Below, in pieces: positions 52,985-63,443 of a DNA stretch of 64,000 bases. A model generated the notes under the pieces. It worked only from the letters and a program-made list of their open reading frames with translations. It ran no database searches and had not been told where the DNA came from. Location of the stretch: positions 141,255 through 205,254 of the forward strand of contig NZ_LMFR01000021.1 in assembly GCF_001426925.1 (NCBI RefSeq), given 5' to 3'. Made by a program: the position numbers and the translations under genes. Numbering within the stretch: the first letter of the stretch is position 1; each line of letters opens with the position of its first letter. This DNA comes from Microbacterium sp. Root53 (GTDB lineage: Bacteria > Actinomycetota > Actinomycetes > Actinomycetales > Microbacteriaceae).

Positions 52985-54514
52985 ATGACCATCACGGCGA
53001 CGACGTCGACAGGCACGGCTCAGCGAACGGACTGGCGCGGGTGGGTCGCGCTGGCGGTGCTCATGCTCCCCGTGCTGCTGGTGTCGGTCGACAACACGAT
53101 CCTGAACTTCGCGCTGCCCGCGATCGCGCGCGATCTCGAGCCGTCCAGCGCCGAGCAGCTCTGGATCATCGACGCCTACTCGCTGGTGCTCGCGGGCCTC
53201 CTGGTCACGATGGGATCGCTCGGCGACCGGCTCGGGCGGCGGCGCATGCTGCTGTTCGGCGCGGTGGGCTTCACGGTCGTGTCGGTCCTCGCCGTGTTCG
53301 CGCCGACCGCCGGATGGCTGATCGCCGCGCGCGCCGCCATGGGCCTGTTCGGCGCGTCGCTCATGCCGTCGACCATGTCGCTGCTGCGCGACATCTTCCC
53401 CGACCGCGACCAGCGCCGGATCGCCGTCGCGATCTGGGCGGGCATGTTCTCGGCCGGGGCCGCGCTCGGCCCGATCGTCGGCGGCTTCCTGATCGAGCAC
53501 CTGCCGTGGCAGAGCGTGTTCCTGCTCGCCGTCCCCGTGCTCGTCCTGCTCCTGGTGCTCGCGCCGGTGTTCGTGCGCGAGAGCCGCGATCCGCATCCGG
53601 GCCCCGTCGACGGCGCGAGCATCGTGCTGTCGATGCTCGCGCTCGCGCCCATCGCGTACGGCATCAAGGAGGTCGCGGTCCACGGCGCGATCGGCGCCGC
53701 GCCCATCGCGGTCGGCGCGCTGTTCGCGTGGCTGTTCGTGCGGCGCCAGCGGGCGATGGACGCGCCCATGCTCGACCTGACCCTGTTCCACCGCCCGGCG
53801 TTCTCGGGCTCGCTGCTGGTCAACCTGTGCAGCGTGATCGCGCTGGTCGGCTTCCTGTACTTCGCGTCGCAGCACCTGCAGCTGAGCGTGGGCCTGAGTC
53901 CCATGGCCGCCGGCTTCGCGCTCGTGCCGGGCATGGCGCTGTCGATCCTGGGCGGTCTCGCGGTGACGCCGATCGCGCGCCGGCATCCGGCGTCGATCGT
54001 CGTGCCCGCGAGCCTGATGCTCGCACTGGCCGGGTACCTGATCGTCGCGCTCGCGGGCGCGCACGACCTGTGGCTCATCGTGGTCGCGTTCGCGCTGCTC
54101 GGCGCGGGCATCGGCGCCACCGAGACCGTGTCGGGCGAGCTCATCCTCGCCAACGCGCCCGCCGCGAAGGCCGGGGCGGCCAGCGCCGTGTCCGAAACGG
54201 CGTATGAGCTGGGTGCGGTGCTGGGCACCTCGATCCTGGGCGGCATCCTGACCGCCGGGTACCGGTCGAGCCTCGTCGTGCCCGCCGGGGTCCCGGATGG
54301 GCTCGCCGCGCACGCGCGCGAGACGCTCGCGGGCGCCATGAACGCCGCCGACGAGCTCGGGGGAGAGGTCGGGGGCGCGCTGCGCGCGGCCGCGGCGGAC
54401 GCGTTCGACGGCGGCGTCGCGGTGACGTCGCTGATCGGCGCGGCCCTGGTCGTGCTGAGCGGGGTCATCGCCGCCATTACGCTGGGAGGACGCCGAGGAG
54501 CCGCGCGACCCTGA
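52985..54514 (+). CDS. DHA2-family MFS efflux transporter
   Basis: 509 aa from ATG at 52985 with GAGGAG upstream. Fourteen membrane helices as in QacA/EmrB. Motifs: [17 protein letters not shown] (motif D1), [16 protein letters not shown] (motif A) and [20 protein letters not shown] (motif C of exporters). Drug-proton antiporter; the adjacent TetR gene suggests substrate-induced expression. Confidence 0.9.
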   Translation: MTITATTSTGTAQRTDWRGWVALAVLMLPVLLVSVDNTILNFALPAIARDLEPSSAEQLWIIDAYSLVLAGLLVTMGSLGDRLGRRRMLLFGAVGFTVVSVLAVFAPTAGWLIAARAAMGLFGASLMPSTMSLLRDIFPDRDQRRIAVAIWAGMFSAGAALGPIVGGFLIEHLPWQSVFLLAVPVLVLLLVLAPVFVRESRDPHPGPVDGASIVLSMLALAPIAYGIKEVAVHGAIGAAPIAVGALFAWLFVRRQRAMDAPMLDLTLFHRPAFSGSLLVNLCSVIALVGFLYFASQHLQLSVGLSPMAAGFALVPGMALSILGGLAVTPIARRHPASIVVPASLMLALAGYLIVALAGAHDLWLIVVAFALLGAGIGATETVSGELILANAPAAKAGAASAVSETAYELGAVLGTSILGGILTAGYRSSLVVPAGVPDGLAAHARETLAGAMNAADELGGEVGGALRAAAADAFDGGVAVTSLIGAALVVLSGVIAAITLGGRRGAARP

Positions 54515-54548
54515 CCGCGCCGGCCGCGGCGGATCCAGAAGGAGAGCA

Positions 54549-55601
54549 ATGTCGCGTGTCGTGAAGCTGGCCGTCATCCCCGGCGACGGGATCGGTCCGG
54601 AGGTCGTCGCCGAGGCCGAGAAGGCGCTCGACGCCGTCACCGCCGGATCCGGCGTCTCGTTCGAGAAGACCCGGTTCTCGCTCGGCGCCGGTCGGTACCT
54701 CGAGACCGGCGACACCCTGACCGACGAGGACCTCGACGCGATCAAGGCCCACGACGCCATCCTGCTCGGCGCGGTGGGCGGCGTCCCCGGCGACCCGCGC
54801 CTGAAGGACGCGAACATCGAGCGGGGGCTGCTGCTGAAGCTGCGCTTCGAGCTCGACCACTACGTGAACCTGCGCCCCTCGAAGCTCTACCCCGGTCAGC
54901 CGGGGCCCCTCGCCGACCCCGGCGACATCGACTTCGTCGTGGTGCGCGAGGGCACGGAGGGACCCTACGTCGGCAACGGCGGGTCGATCCGCAAGGGCAC
55001 CCCGCACGAGGTCGCGAACGAGACCAGCGTCAACACGGCGTACGGCGTCGAGCGCGTGGTGCGCTACGCGTTCGAGCTCGCGGAGCGCCGCTCCAAGAGG
55101 CTGACGCTCGTGCACAAGACGAACGTGCTCGTGAACGCCGGCTCGCTGTGGCAGCGCACGGTCCAGGAGGTGGCGATTGGCCATCCCGAGGTCGCCGTAG
55201 ACTATCTGCACGTCGACGCGGCCACCATCTTCCTGGTCACGAACCCCGGGCGCTTCGACGTCATCGTCACCGACAACCTCTTCGGCGACATCCTCACCGA
55301 CCTGGCCGGCGCCGTCACCGGCGGAATCGGCCTCGCCGCGTCGGGGAACATCAACCCGAGCGGCGCGTTCCCGTCGATGTTCGAGCCCGTCCACGGCTCG
55401 GCGCCGGACATCGCCGGCACGGGCAAGGCGGACCCCACGGCCGCCATCGGATCCATCGCCCTGCTGCTCGACCACCTCGGGCTTCGCGAAGAGGCGGATC
55501 GCGTCACGCGCGCGATCGAAGACGACATCAGCGAGCGAGACGGCTCGCCACGCACGACGACGCAGATCGGCGACGCCATCGCCGCCCGGCTGCGGGCGTA
55601 A
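54549..55601 (+). CDS. leuB: 3-isopropylmalate dehydrogenase
   Basis: 350 aa, ATG after AAGGAGA. Motifs: [47 protein letters not shown], and the metal site [20 protein letters not shown]. Third step of leucine synthesis. Ends 32 nt before ilvE, so branched-chain genes are grouped. Confidence 0.95.
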   Translation: MSRVVKLAVIPGDGIGPEVVAEAEKALDAVTAGSGVSFEKTRFSLGAGRYLETGDTLTDEDLDAIKAHDAILLGAVGGVPGDPRLKDANIERGLLLKLRFELDHYVNLRPSKLYPGQPGPLADPGDIDFVVVREGTEGPYVGNGGSIRKGTPHEVANETSVNTAYGVERVVRYAFELAERRSKRLTLVHKTNVLVNAGSLWQRTVQEVAIGHPEVAVDYLHVDAATIFLVTNPGRFDVIVTDNLFGDILTDLAGAVTGGIGLAASGNINPSGAFPSMFEPVHGSAPDIAGTGKADPTAAIGSIALLLDHLGLREEADRVTRAIEDDISERDGSPRTTTQIGDAIAARLRA

Positions 55602-55633
55602 CCTGGGGCCGAGCCCCGGAGACAGGACCAGTG

Positions 55634-56749
55634 ATGACCGACACCACCACGACCACCGCTCAGACCGACGCCGGCGTCGCGCCGCTCGAGTTCGCGGTCA
55701 CGAAGAACCTGGCCGCGAAGTCCTCGGCCCAGCGCGAGGAGATCCTGAAGGATCCCGGCTTCGGCACGCACTTCACGGATCACATGGTCGACATCTGCTG
55801 GTCGGCCAAGGGCGGATGGCACCGCCCGCGCGTGCAGCCGTACGGACCCATCAGCCTGGACCCGGCCGCGGCCGTCCTGCACTACGGCCAGGAGATCTTC
55901 GAGGGCATCAAGGCGTACCGCCACGCCGACGGCGCCGTCTATACGTTCCGGCCCGACCAGAACGCGCTCCGGCTGCAGCGCAGCGCGCGCCGCCTGGCGC
56001 TGCCCGAGCTGCCGGTCGAGCACTTCCTGCAGTCGCTTCGCGAGCTGATCGCGGTCGACGGCGCGTGGGTGCCGTCGGGCGAGGACCAGAGCCTGTACCT
56101 GCGGCCCTTCATGTTCGCGAAGGAGGCGTTCCTGGGCGTGCGCCCGGCGCACAAGGTCGCGTACTACGTGATCGCCAGCCCGGCGGGCTCGTACTTCCCG
56201 GGTGGCGTGAAGCCCGTGAAGATCTGGCTCTCGGAGAAGTACCAGCGCGCCGCCAAGGGCGGCACCGGCGCGGCCAAGACGGGCGGCAACTACGCCGCCA
56301 GCCTGCTGCCGCAGGCCGAGGCCTACGGTCAGGGCTGCGACCAGGTGGTGTTCCTCGACTCCGACGGCAACATCGAGGAGCTCGGCGGCATGAACATCCT
56401 GTTCGTGAAGAAGGACGGCACGCTCGTGACGCCCGCCTCGGACAGCATTCTCGACGGCATCACGCGCAACTCGATCCTCGAGCTGGCGCGCGACCGCGGC
56501 CTGACGGTCGAGCAGCGCCCCGTGTCGCTCGCCGAGTGGCGCGACGGCGTCGCGTCGGGCGACATCACCGAGGTGTTCGCGTGCGGCACGGCGGCCGTCA
56601 TCACCCCGATCGGCCTGCTGAAGGGCGAGGGCTTCGAGGACGAGCAGCCGGTCGGCGAGCTCGCGCTGTCGCTGCGCCAGGAGCTCACGGACATCCAGTA
56701 CGGCCGCCGCGAGGACACGAAGGGCTGGCTCTACCGCCTCGACGCCTGA
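55634..56749 (+). CDS. ilvE: Branched-chain amino acid aminotransferase
   Basis: 371 aa. Fold-type IV PLP enzyme: YGQEIFEGIKAYRHADGAVY, FMFAKEAFLGVRPAHKVAYY, the PLP-lysine region TGAAKTGGNYAASLLPQAEA, EELGGMNILFVKKDG and FACGTAAVITPIG. Final step of valine, leucine and isoleucine synthesis. Follows leuB. Confidence 0.95.
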   Translation: MTDTTTTTAQTDAGVAPLEFAVTKNLAAKSSAQREEILKDPGFGTHFTDHMVDICWSAKGGWHRPRVQPYGPISLDPAAAVLHYGQEIFEGIKAYRHADGAVYTFRPDQNALRLQRSARRLALPELPVEHFLQSLRELIAVDGAWVPSGEDQSLYLRPFMFAKEAFLGVRPAHKVAYYVIASPAGSYFPGGVKPVKIWLSEKYQRAAKGGTGAAKTGGNYAASLLPQAEAYGQGCDQVVFLDSDGNIEELGGMNILFVKKDGTLVTPASDSILDGITRNSILELARDRGLTVEQRPVSLAEWRDGVASGDITEVFACGTAAVITPIGLLKGEGFEDEQPVGELALSLRQELTDIQYGRREDTKGWLYRLDA

Positions 56750-56759
56750 GACCCGTGGC

Positions 56760-56765
56760 TAGGCT
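56760..56765 (+). promoter_or_regulatory. -10 element of the FAH hydrolase gene
   Basis: TAGGCT is 6 nt before GTG at 56772; leaderless pattern. Confidence 0.5.
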
Positions 56766-56771
56766 GAAGCG

Positions 56772-57545
56772 GTGAAGATCGCGCGGTTCAGCCACAACGA
56801 CACCATCCGCTTCGGCATCCTGGACGGCACCGAGCTCGTCGTCCTGGCGGGCGATCCGATGTTCGCGGGGTACGAGACGACCGGCGAGCGGGTGCCGCTC
56901 GGCGACGCCGCGCTGCTCGCGCCCGTGATCCCGCGCTCGAAGGTCGTGTGCGTCGGCCGCAACTACCGCGACCACGCCGCAGAGCTCGGCAACGAGGTGC
57001 CGAAGCAGCCGATGCTGTTCTTCAAGCCGAACACCTCGGTGATCGGCCCGGGCGACGCGATCGTGCGCCCGGTGCAGACGCAGGACACGCAGTGGGAGGG
57101 CGAGCTCGCCGTCGTGATCGGCCGGATCGCCAAGAACGTCAAGGCCGCGGACGCGCTCGATTACGTGTTCGGGTACACGATTGCGAACGACGTCACGGCC
57201 CGCGACCTGCAGAAGCCGGATGGCCAGTGGGCGCGCGCCAAGGGCTTCGACACGTTCTGCCCGCTCGGGCCGGCGATCGAGACCGACTTCGACTACACGC
57301 AGGGCGAGGTCATCACGCGGCTCAACGGCGAGGAGAGGCAGCGCGCGCCGTTCACCGACATGATCTTCGACATCCCGTTCCTGATCGAGTACGCGTCGGC
57401 GGCGTTCACGCTGCTGCCCGGCGACGTGCTGCTGACCGGCACGCCGGCGGGCGTCGGGCCGTTCCAGGCGGGCGACACGATCGAGGTCGAGATCCCCGGC
57501 CTCGGCGTGCTCCGCAACACCGCCCGCGACGCCCTGGCCGCCTGA
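56772..57545 (+). CDS. Fumarylacetoacetate hydrolase family protein
   Basis: 257 aa, GTG at 56772. The FAH fold is evident: VVCVGRNYRDHAAELGNEVP, FFKPNTSVIGPGDAI, metal ligands in WEGELAVVIG, NDVTARDLQ and GFDTFCPLGPAIETDFD, then LLPGDVLLTGTPAGVGPF. Members hydrolyse or decarboxylate acylpyruvates or related dicarbonyl acids. Probable housekeeping clean-up role; substrate unknown. Confidence 0.9.
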   Translation: MKIARFSHNDTIRFGILDGTELVVLAGDPMFAGYETTGERVPLGDAALLAPVIPRSKVVCVGRNYRDHAAELGNEVPKQPMLFFKPNTSVIGPGDAIVRPVQTQDTQWEGELAVVIGRIAKNVKAADALDYVFGYTIANDVTARDLQKPDGQWARAKGFDTFCPLGPAIETDFDYTQGEVITRLNGEERQRAPFTDMIFDIPFLIEYASAAFTLLPGDVLLTGTPAGVGPFQAGDTIEVEIPGLGVLRNTARDALAA

Positions 57546-57547
57546 CG

Positions 57548-58806
57548 GTGGTCGAGCGCGCCGACACCGAGGAGCTGACGACCGACGAGGTCGCCGGGAT
57601 CCAGGCGCGCACCGTGCGCGTCCTCGCCGCCGGGCAGGTGCTCGGCGGCGTCGCGTTCGGCGCCACGATCTCGCTGGGAGCGCTGCTCGCGGCCGATCTC
57701 TCCGGCGACGAGTCGCTCTCGGGCTTCGCGACCGCGTCGGTCACGCTCGGGGCGGCGCTGTGCGCCATCCCGCTCGCCCGGCTTGCGGGGGCGCGCGGGC
57801 GCCGCTTCGCCTTGACGCTCGGAACGTGTTCGCCCTGATCGGCATCGCGACCGTGATCACGGCCGCGGCGATGCGGATCTTCCCGCTGCTGCTGGTCGGC
57901 GTCGTCCTGATCGGCGCCGGCAACGCCGGCAACCTCCAGTCGCGGTTCGCCGCCACCGACCTCGCCGCGCCGGCCCGCCGCGGCCGGGACCTCGGCACGG
58001 TGGTGAGGGCAACGACGGTAGGCGGCGTCCTCGGGCCCTTGATGCTGACGCCGGGGGAGATGCTCGGCGGGGTGATCGGCATGCCGCGCCTCACCGGGGC
58101 CTATCTGTTCTCGATCGTCGCGCAGCTCGCGGCGCTCATCCTGTACCTGGTCGCCCTGCGGCCCGATCCGCTGCGCGTCGCGCAGCGGATCGCGCGGGCC
58201 GCCGTCTCGGCCGGGCCGGTGGCGGCCGAGGTCGACCGCCCGATCGCGGCGCGGTACGCGGTGTTCGCGACCGCGGCCTCGCACGTCGTCATGGCCTCGG
58301 TCATGGCCATGACCCCCGTGCACCTGTCGCACCTCGCGCACATCGGCCACGGCGCGGCGACCACGGACGTCACGTTGCTCGTCGGCACGACGATCGCGCT
58401 GCACGTGCTCGGGATGTACGGGGCCTCGCCGCTGTTCGGCGCGCTCGCCGACCGACTCGGCCGCGTACAGACCGTGCTGATCGGGCAGGGGCTGTTCGCC
58501 GCGTCGCTGCTCACCGCCGCCGTGTGGTCCGACGTGCAGGCGGCGGTCGTCGTGGCGCTCGTCCTGCTCGGGCTCGGATGGAGCGCCTCGACCGTCGCCG
58601 GAGCGTCCCTCCTCACCGAGAGCACGCCCGTCGCCCTGCGCCCGAAGCGGCAGGGGGTCAGCGACACCGCGATGACCGCATCGGCCGCCGTGGGCGCCGT
58701 GCTCGCGGGGCTCGTGCTCGACTGGCTCGGCTACGGCGCGCTGGCGCTGTTCGCGCTCGGGGTGGTCGCCGCGACCACGCTGCTGTCGCCGCTCGGGCGG
58801 CGCTGA
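57548..58806 (+). pseudogene. MFS transporter, single-base frameshift
   Basis: GTG at 57548, 3 nt after the FAH gene, opens VLAAGQVLGGVAFGATISLG-ALLAADLSG, an MFS start. At 57821-57822 a G appears lost from a GG(G) run (frame ends as TLGTCSP). The other frame continues NVFALIGIATVITAAAMRIF and runs to 58806 with the remaining helices. One added base would give about 419 aa. Sequence error or recent inactivation. Confidence 0.75.
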
Positions 58807-58847
58807 CCCGGGTCCGCGGCCGCGCGGGCGGGGCGGCGCGCCGGAAC

Positions 58848-58853
58848 TAGACT
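58848..58853 (+). promoter_or_regulatory. -10 element of gltX
   Basis: TAGACT is 8 nt before the ATG at 58862. Confidence 0.5.
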
Positions 58854-58861
58854 GGTGGGCG

Positions 58862-60376
58862 ATGTCTTCTGCACCCGATCCCCGCACCACGACGGCCACC
58901 GGCGCCGACGTCCGCGTGCGCTTCTGCCCCTCGCCCACGGGACTGCCGCACGTCGGCCTGATCCGCACCGCCCTGTTCAACTGGGCCTACGCGCGCCACC
59001 ACGGCGGCAAGCTCGTGTTCCGCATCGAGGACACGGATGCCGCGCGCGACAGCGAGGAGAGCTACCAGCAGCTGCTCGACGCGCTCCGCTGGCTGCACAT
59101 CGACTGGGACGAGGGCGTCGAGGTCGGCGGCCCGCACGCGCCGTACCGCCAGTCGCAGCGGCACGACATCTACCGCGAGGTGCTCGACAAGCTGATCGCG
59201 AGCGGCGCCGTGTACGAGAGCTTCTCGACCGCCGAGGAGATCGACGCGCGCAACGAGGCCAACGGCCGCGCGAAGCAGCTCGGCTACGACAACTTCGACC
59301 GCGACCTCACCGAGGAGCAGAAGGCCGCCTTCCGCGCGGAGGGCCGCCAGCCCGCGCTGCGCCTGCGCGTGCCGGACGACGAGGACCTCACGTTCGTCGA
59401 CCTGATCCGCGGCGAGATCACGTTCCCGGCCGGGTCGTTCCCGGACTTCGTCATCGTCCGTCCCAACGGCGTGCCGCTGTACACGTTCGTGAACCCCGTG
59501 GACGACGCGCTCATGGGCATCACGCACGTGCTGCGCGGCGAGGACCTGATGCCCTCGACCGCCCGCCAGCTCGTGCTCTACCGCGCGCTGATCGACGCGG
59601 GCGTGACCAGCTTCATCCCGCGCTTCGGGCACATGCCGCTCGTGCTCGGCGACGGCACCAAGAAGCTGTCGAAGCGCGACCCGCGCGCCGACCTGTTCCT
59701 GCAGCGCGAGAAGGGCTTCATCCACGAGGGCCTGCTGAACTACCTGGCGCTGCTGGGCTGGTCGATCGGCCCGGACCGCGACGTGTTCTCGCTCGACGAG
59801 TTCATCGCGGCGTTCGACATCGCCGACGTCAACCCGAACCCGGCCCGCTTCGACCAGAAGAAGGCCGAGTCGATCAACGGCGACCACATCCGGATGCTCG
59901 AGCCGGCGGACTTCGCCGAGCGCATCACGCCCTACCTCGTGAAGGCGGGCGTGGTGGGGGAGACGCCCACCGACGCGGAGCGCGAGCTGATCTCCAAGGC
60001 GGCCCCGCTGATCCAGGAGCGCCTGCCGCTCCTCGGCGACGCCCCGGGTCTGCTCGGGTTCCTGTTCGCCGAGTACGTCACCTATGACGAGGACGCGCGC
60101 GCCGGGCTGCCCGAGAACGCCGTCGAGGTGCTGAAGGCCTGTGCGTCGGCGCTCGAGGAGGTGCCCGAGGAGGGCTTCCAGACCGAGGCGATCCAGGCGG
60201 CCCTGTCCGCCGCCCTGATCGACGGCCTGGGCCTCAAGCCGCGCGTCGCGTACGGTCCGCCGCGCGTCGCGATCTCCGGCCGCCGCGTCTCGCCGCCCCT
60301 GTTCGAGTCGATGGAGCTGCTCGGCAAGGCCGAGTCCATCCGCCGCCTCGTGGCGCTCGTGGAGGAGCTCTCCTGA
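58862..60376 (+). CDS. gltX: glutamyl-tRNA synthetase
   Basis: 504 aa. Class I signature [20 protein letters not shown] (HIGH-equivalent HVG), [13 protein letters not shown], and the KMSKS-equivalent [17 protein letters not shown]. Discriminating or non-discriminating status cannot be told by eye. The tRNA-Gln gene lies 90 nt downstream, a plausible functional pairing since most Actinobacteria make Gln-tRNA indirectly. Confidence 0.95.
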   Translation: MSSAPDPRTTTATGADVRVRFCPSPTGLPHVGLIRTALFNWAYARHHGGKLVFRIEDTDAARDSEESYQQLLDALRWLHIDWDEGVEVGGPHAPYRQSQRHDIYREVLDKLIASGAVYESFSTAEEIDARNEANGRAKQLGYDNFDRDLTEEQKAAFRAEGRQPALRLRVPDDEDLTFVDLIRGEITFPAGSFPDFVIVRPNGVPLYTFVNPVDDALMGITHVLRGEDLMPSTARQLVLYRALIDAGVTSFIPRFGHMPLVLGDGTKKLSKRDPRADLFLQREKGFIHEGLLNYLALLGWSIGPDRDVFSLDEFIAAFDIADVNPNPARFDQKKAESINGDHIRMLEPADFAERITPYLVKAGVVGETPTDAERELISKAAPLIQERLPLLGDAPGLLGFLFAEYVTYDEDARAGLPENAVEVLKACASALEEVPEEGFQTEAIQAALSAALIDGLGLKPRVAYGPPRVAISGRRVSPPLFESMELLGKAESIRRLVALVEELS

Positions 60377-60465
60377 CGCGACACGCCATGGTGCGGCGTC
60401 CGGTTTGGCCGCTCCCGAGCTGTCGGGTAAGCTAGACCCTCGGTACGGCTTCGGCCGGACGCCCT

Positions 60466-60537
60466 TGGGGTATGGTGTAATTGGCAACACGGCTGATTCT
60501 GGTTCAGTTGTTCTTGGTTCGAGTCCAGGTACCCCAG
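60466..60537 (+). tRNA. tRNA-Gln(CTG)
   Basis: Acceptor TGGGGTA pairs with TACCCCA, the anticodon arm GCTGA-TTCTGGT-TCAGT gives CTG, T-arm loop TTCGAGT, discriminator G. Its 3' end is the likely attachment site for the tyrosine integrase at 60927. Confidence 0.93.
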
Positions 60538-60727
60538 CACTGTTTTTCGCAGGATTCCGCATCAGAAGCCACCCTCGTTTAGAGGCTTCTCGACCTGTCT
60601 GACAGGGGTCGGGACCAGAAACGGGACCAAAAACCGTCCCGCGCATCCGTGCGCCGGGTGGGTGTCCCGATCTCGACGGGCTCGTGGCGTCCCGTACGGG
60701 TGTCCACGGAGGATGCCGGCGCACCTG

Positions 60728-60934
60728 ATGTGCATGGACATCGGCACTTCCGGCATCGCACCGCCGGACTTCAAGACGCAGGCGGAGATCGCCGACATCA
60801 TCAAGGTGCCCGAGCGAACGCTCGAGGACTGGCGCCTCAACCACGTCGGCCCACCGTACATGAAGCTCGGCCGGCACGTCCGCTACGACCTCTCCGAGGT
60901 CTTCGCCTGGGCGCGGGAGCAGCGGCATGCCTAG
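60728..60934 (+). CDS. Excisionase-like HTH protein
   Basis: About 68 aa from ATG at 60728 (starts at 60713 or 60734 possible). MerR/excisionase winged helix: AEIADIIKVPERTLEDWRLN, HVGPPYMKLGRHVRYDLSEV, FAWAREQ. It overlaps the integrase start by 8 nt, the usual xis-int arrangement next to a tRNA. It would steer excision. Confidence 0.75.
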   Translation: MCMDIGTSGIAPPDFKTQAEIADIIKVPERTLEDWRLNHVGPPYMKLGRHVRYDLSEVFAWAREQRHA

Positions 60935-62132
60935 GCCGCGGATCCAAGCGGGCGAGATCGGTGCCGTTCAGATCACGAGACTCGCTGGGGGCCGCGTTCG
61001 CGCTCGTGCTCGCATGCGCGACGATGCCGGTGAGCTCCGGCAGCTGAAGGCCACGGGCGACACCGAAGAGGACGCGCGCGCCGAGCTTCGACGGCTGGCG
61101 GCTTCGCTGACGTCGCGCGGTGCCGGAGCGCTCACCGGTGCCAGCACGATCGCCGAGGCCGCCGACGCGTGGCTCGTGCAGGCGAACGCGCGCGCGGATG
61201 CCGGAAGCCTCGCGCACTCGACGCTCGAGTCCTACCAGTCCGCGGTGCGACTGGTGCTGAAGCCGGTGTGCGGCGCCGTCACGCTCGACCAGCTCACGGT
61301 CGGGCGGTGCGACCGGATCATTCAGAGCATCATGCGCGAGGGTTCGCTTTCGAAGGCCCGCAAGGCTCGTGCCGTGCTGGGGTTGATCTGCGGCTATGCG
61401 GTGCGGGATGACGCGATCCCGCGCAATCCCGTCCGTGACGTGCAGCGGCTGCCGATGCCAGAGAAGAAGACCTCCGTGCTGTCGCCGGAGCAGGTCGCCG
61501 CGATCCGGGATCTCATGCACCGGTGGCGGGCGACCGGTGGACCAGGACCGCGCCCGAACTACCGGGCACTTATCGACGGCATGGACATCATGCTCGGCAC
61601 CTCGGCACGCGTGGGGGAGTGCATCGGTCTGCGCCGCAAGGACGTCGATATGACCACCTCACCGCCCACAGTGCTCGTCGACGGAACGATCGTGAGCACC
61701 AAGAAGCAAGGGCTGTACCGCAAGAATGCTCCCAAGCGTGCGCGGCAGCGTCGACGTATCGCGTTGCCGGCTCTGGCTGCCGCCGCCGTACGCAGTCGGC
61801 TCGTGCTCGCAGGGCCGGGGGAGGACGCGTTCCTCTTCCCGACGAAGACGGGCCGACCGATGAGCGTGAGCAACTACGAGCGACTGCTGCGCACCTTCGT
61901 CGAAGACAACACGGCGGAGCTGAGGGCACTGGGGGTCGACGTCGACGAGTTCACGACGCACCTCTATCGACGGACGACGGCGACTCTCGTCGAGCGGGCG
62001 GCGGGCATCACGCGCGCCTCACGTCTGCTCGGGCACGCGAACGAGCAGATTACGCGCGCGAGCTACGTCGTCTCCGCCGTCGAAGTCGACCCCATCACGA
62101 TCGACATCCTCGACGAAGTCCTCGGATCCTGA
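60927..62132 (+). CDS. int: Tyrosine-type site-specific integrase
   Basis: 401 aa. N-terminal arm-binding and core-binding domains (STLESYQSAVRLVLKPVCGA) precede the catalytic domain with R in GTSARVGECIGLRRKD, HxxR in THLYRRTTATLVERAAG, the second His in LLGHANEQITRASY and the nucleophile Tyr in that motif. Complete, so probably active. It lies 390 nt downstream of tRNA-Gln, reading away from it; no matching attR copy of the tRNA end was found in the window. Confidence 0.92.
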   Translation: MPRPRIQAGEIGAVQITRLAGGRVRARARMRDDAGELRQLKATGDTEEDARAELRRLAASLTSRGAGALTGASTIAEAADAWLVQANARADAGSLAHSTLESYQSAVRLVLKPVCGAVTLDQLTVGRCDRIIQSIMREGSLSKARKARAVLGLICGYAVRDDAIPRNPVRDVQRLPMPEKKTSVLSPEQVAAIRDLMHRWRATGGPGPRPNYRALIDGMDIMLGTSARVGECIGLRRKDVDMTTSPPTVLVDGTIVSTKKQGLYRKNAPKRARQRRRIALPALAAAAVRSRLVLAGPGEDAFLFPTKTGRPMSVSNYERLLRTFVEDNTAELRALGVDVDEFTTHLYRRTTATLVERAAGITRASRLLGHANEQITRASYVVSAVEVDPITIDILDEVLGS

Positions 62133-62151
62133 CAGACAAGGAAGGTGCATC

Positions 62152-62793
62152 ATGCGCACAGGACGACCGCCCCTCGAATGGGGCACTCACGGCGAGATCA
62201 CCACCCGCACCGTCGCAAGCGGTCACGTCCGTGCCAGTGCACGGGTGCGGCTGTGGGATGGAGAACTCCAATGGATGACCGCCACCGCAAGTACAGCGTC
62301 AGACGCGCGCGCATCCCTGCAACACCGAATCGCCGAGCGACTTCGGTTCTCGGAGCTCGACGCGTGGCGATATCTCACGCCGGACGACCCCTTCGACGAA
62401 CTCGCGTACATGTGGCTCGGCGACCTGCAGTGGGACTCGGATGTGAGCTGGTCCACGCATGCACGATGTGAGCGCGTCGTTCGAACGCAGCTCCAGCCGA
62501 CCTTCGGAAAGTTCAAGATCCGCGAGCTCACCGCGGAGCGGATTGAACAGCGCCTTTCCAGTCAGAGCGTTTAGTCGGAGAAGGTCGTCGCCTCCTCGCG
62601 CGGGGTGATCGAGATGCTCCTGGACTTCGCGGTCGGCGAGGGCGTCATCAACTCGAACCCGATGGTGGTCTCGGAAGCCGACGCGGCGCTGTCGCATCTT
62701 GGCGATCTCGACACGCACCGGGAGATCGTTCGTGGACGGATCGAACTCCTCAGTGGAGATCAGCGACGCGAAATGCGCGGTGCCGACGACTGA
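62152..62793 (+). pseudogene. Decayed tyrosine integrase, N-terminal part only
   Basis: ATG at 62152 opens an integrase-like arm and core-binding region (VRASARVRLWDGELQWMTAT, WSTHARCERVVRTQLQPTFG-KFKIRELTAERIEQRLSSQS). TAG at 62572-62574 stops it, but the same frame resumes at once with SEKVVASSRGVIEMLLDFAV-GEGVINSNPM, the standard continuation. The catalytic domain is absent. A remnant of an earlier integration. Confidence 0.75.
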
Positions 62794-63057
62794 GGCGGCT
62801 ACGTTACGAGGCGGTGCGCCGCACCACGGCAGACCCGCGCGCAGGTTTCGAACCGGCGGCAAGGGGTCGCAGGTTCAAATCCTCGGCGCATCGTGGGCGA
62901 GCCGCGGAAAGTCAACCGACGCCGAGGGTGGCGCAGCCACTCCGATTTGAACCCGTCATCGAGAAGTCACCGAATTGACTTGACTGCCAGATCAAGCCCC
63001 GGCAGGCGCGGAAACCCGGCTCGACCAGTCCGTCACTGATGAGTTCGCGCTCGTGCA

Positions 63058-63079
63058 TCTAGACCCTGCATGGTCTAGA
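63058..63079. promoter_or_regulatory. Toxin-antitoxin operator palindrome
   Basis: TCTAGACC-CTGCAT-GGTCTAGA is a perfect 8-bp dyad. Its right half contains most of the -10 TAGACT (63076-63081), 6 nt before the GTG at 63088. Placed exactly where an antitoxin or TA complex would repress. Confidence 0.7.
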
Positions 63080-63087
63080 CTTTGGAC

Positions 63088-63438
63088 GTGTGGAGCGTCG
63101 ACATCGAGCTGATCGCTGGCTGGCTCGCATCGTTGGATCAGGGCTCTCGGGAGCAAGTCGTCGCGGCGATCGAACTCCTGGAGGAACGTGGTCCTCAACT
63201 GGGGCGACCGATCGTTGACACGGTCGTGGCATCCCGTCACAAGAATATGAAAGAGCTTCGTCCGGGCTCTACGGGTCGTTCAGAACTGCGCGTGCTCTTC
63301 GCCTTCGACTCGAAGCGATCGGCGATCATGCTCATCGCGGGCGACAAAGCTGGGAACTGGACCCGCTGGTACAAGAAGAACATTCCGTTGGCCGACGACC
63401 TTTTCGACCAGCACATCCGCAGATTGAGAGAGGAGTGA
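63088..63438 (+). CDS. RelE/HigB-like toxin
   Basis: 116 aa from leaderless GTG at 63088; TTG at 63082 is less likely. The HigB/phage-derived Gp49-like pattern is seen: LASLDQGSREQVVAAIELLE-ERGPQLGRPIVDTVVASRHK-NMKELRPGSTGRSELRVLFA-FDSKRSAIMLIAGDK. Members cut mRNA at the ribosome. The antitoxin gene follows by 5 nt. The toxin-first order matches higBA. Confidence 0.82.
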   Translation: MWSVDIELIAGWLASLDQGSREQVVAAIELLEERGPQLGRPIVDTVVASRHKNMKELRPGSTGRSELRVLFAFDSKRSAIMLIAGDKAGNWTRWYKKNIPLADDLFDQHIRRLREE

Positions 63439-63443
63439 CCGAG

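Noticed and set aside
62855..62890. Second tRNA-like fragment (GGGGTCGCAGGTTCAAATCCTC)-like T-loop region
   Set aside because: The TTCAAAT loop is present, but only three of five stem pairs form and no acceptor strand follows. Too weak to call a tRNA scar.
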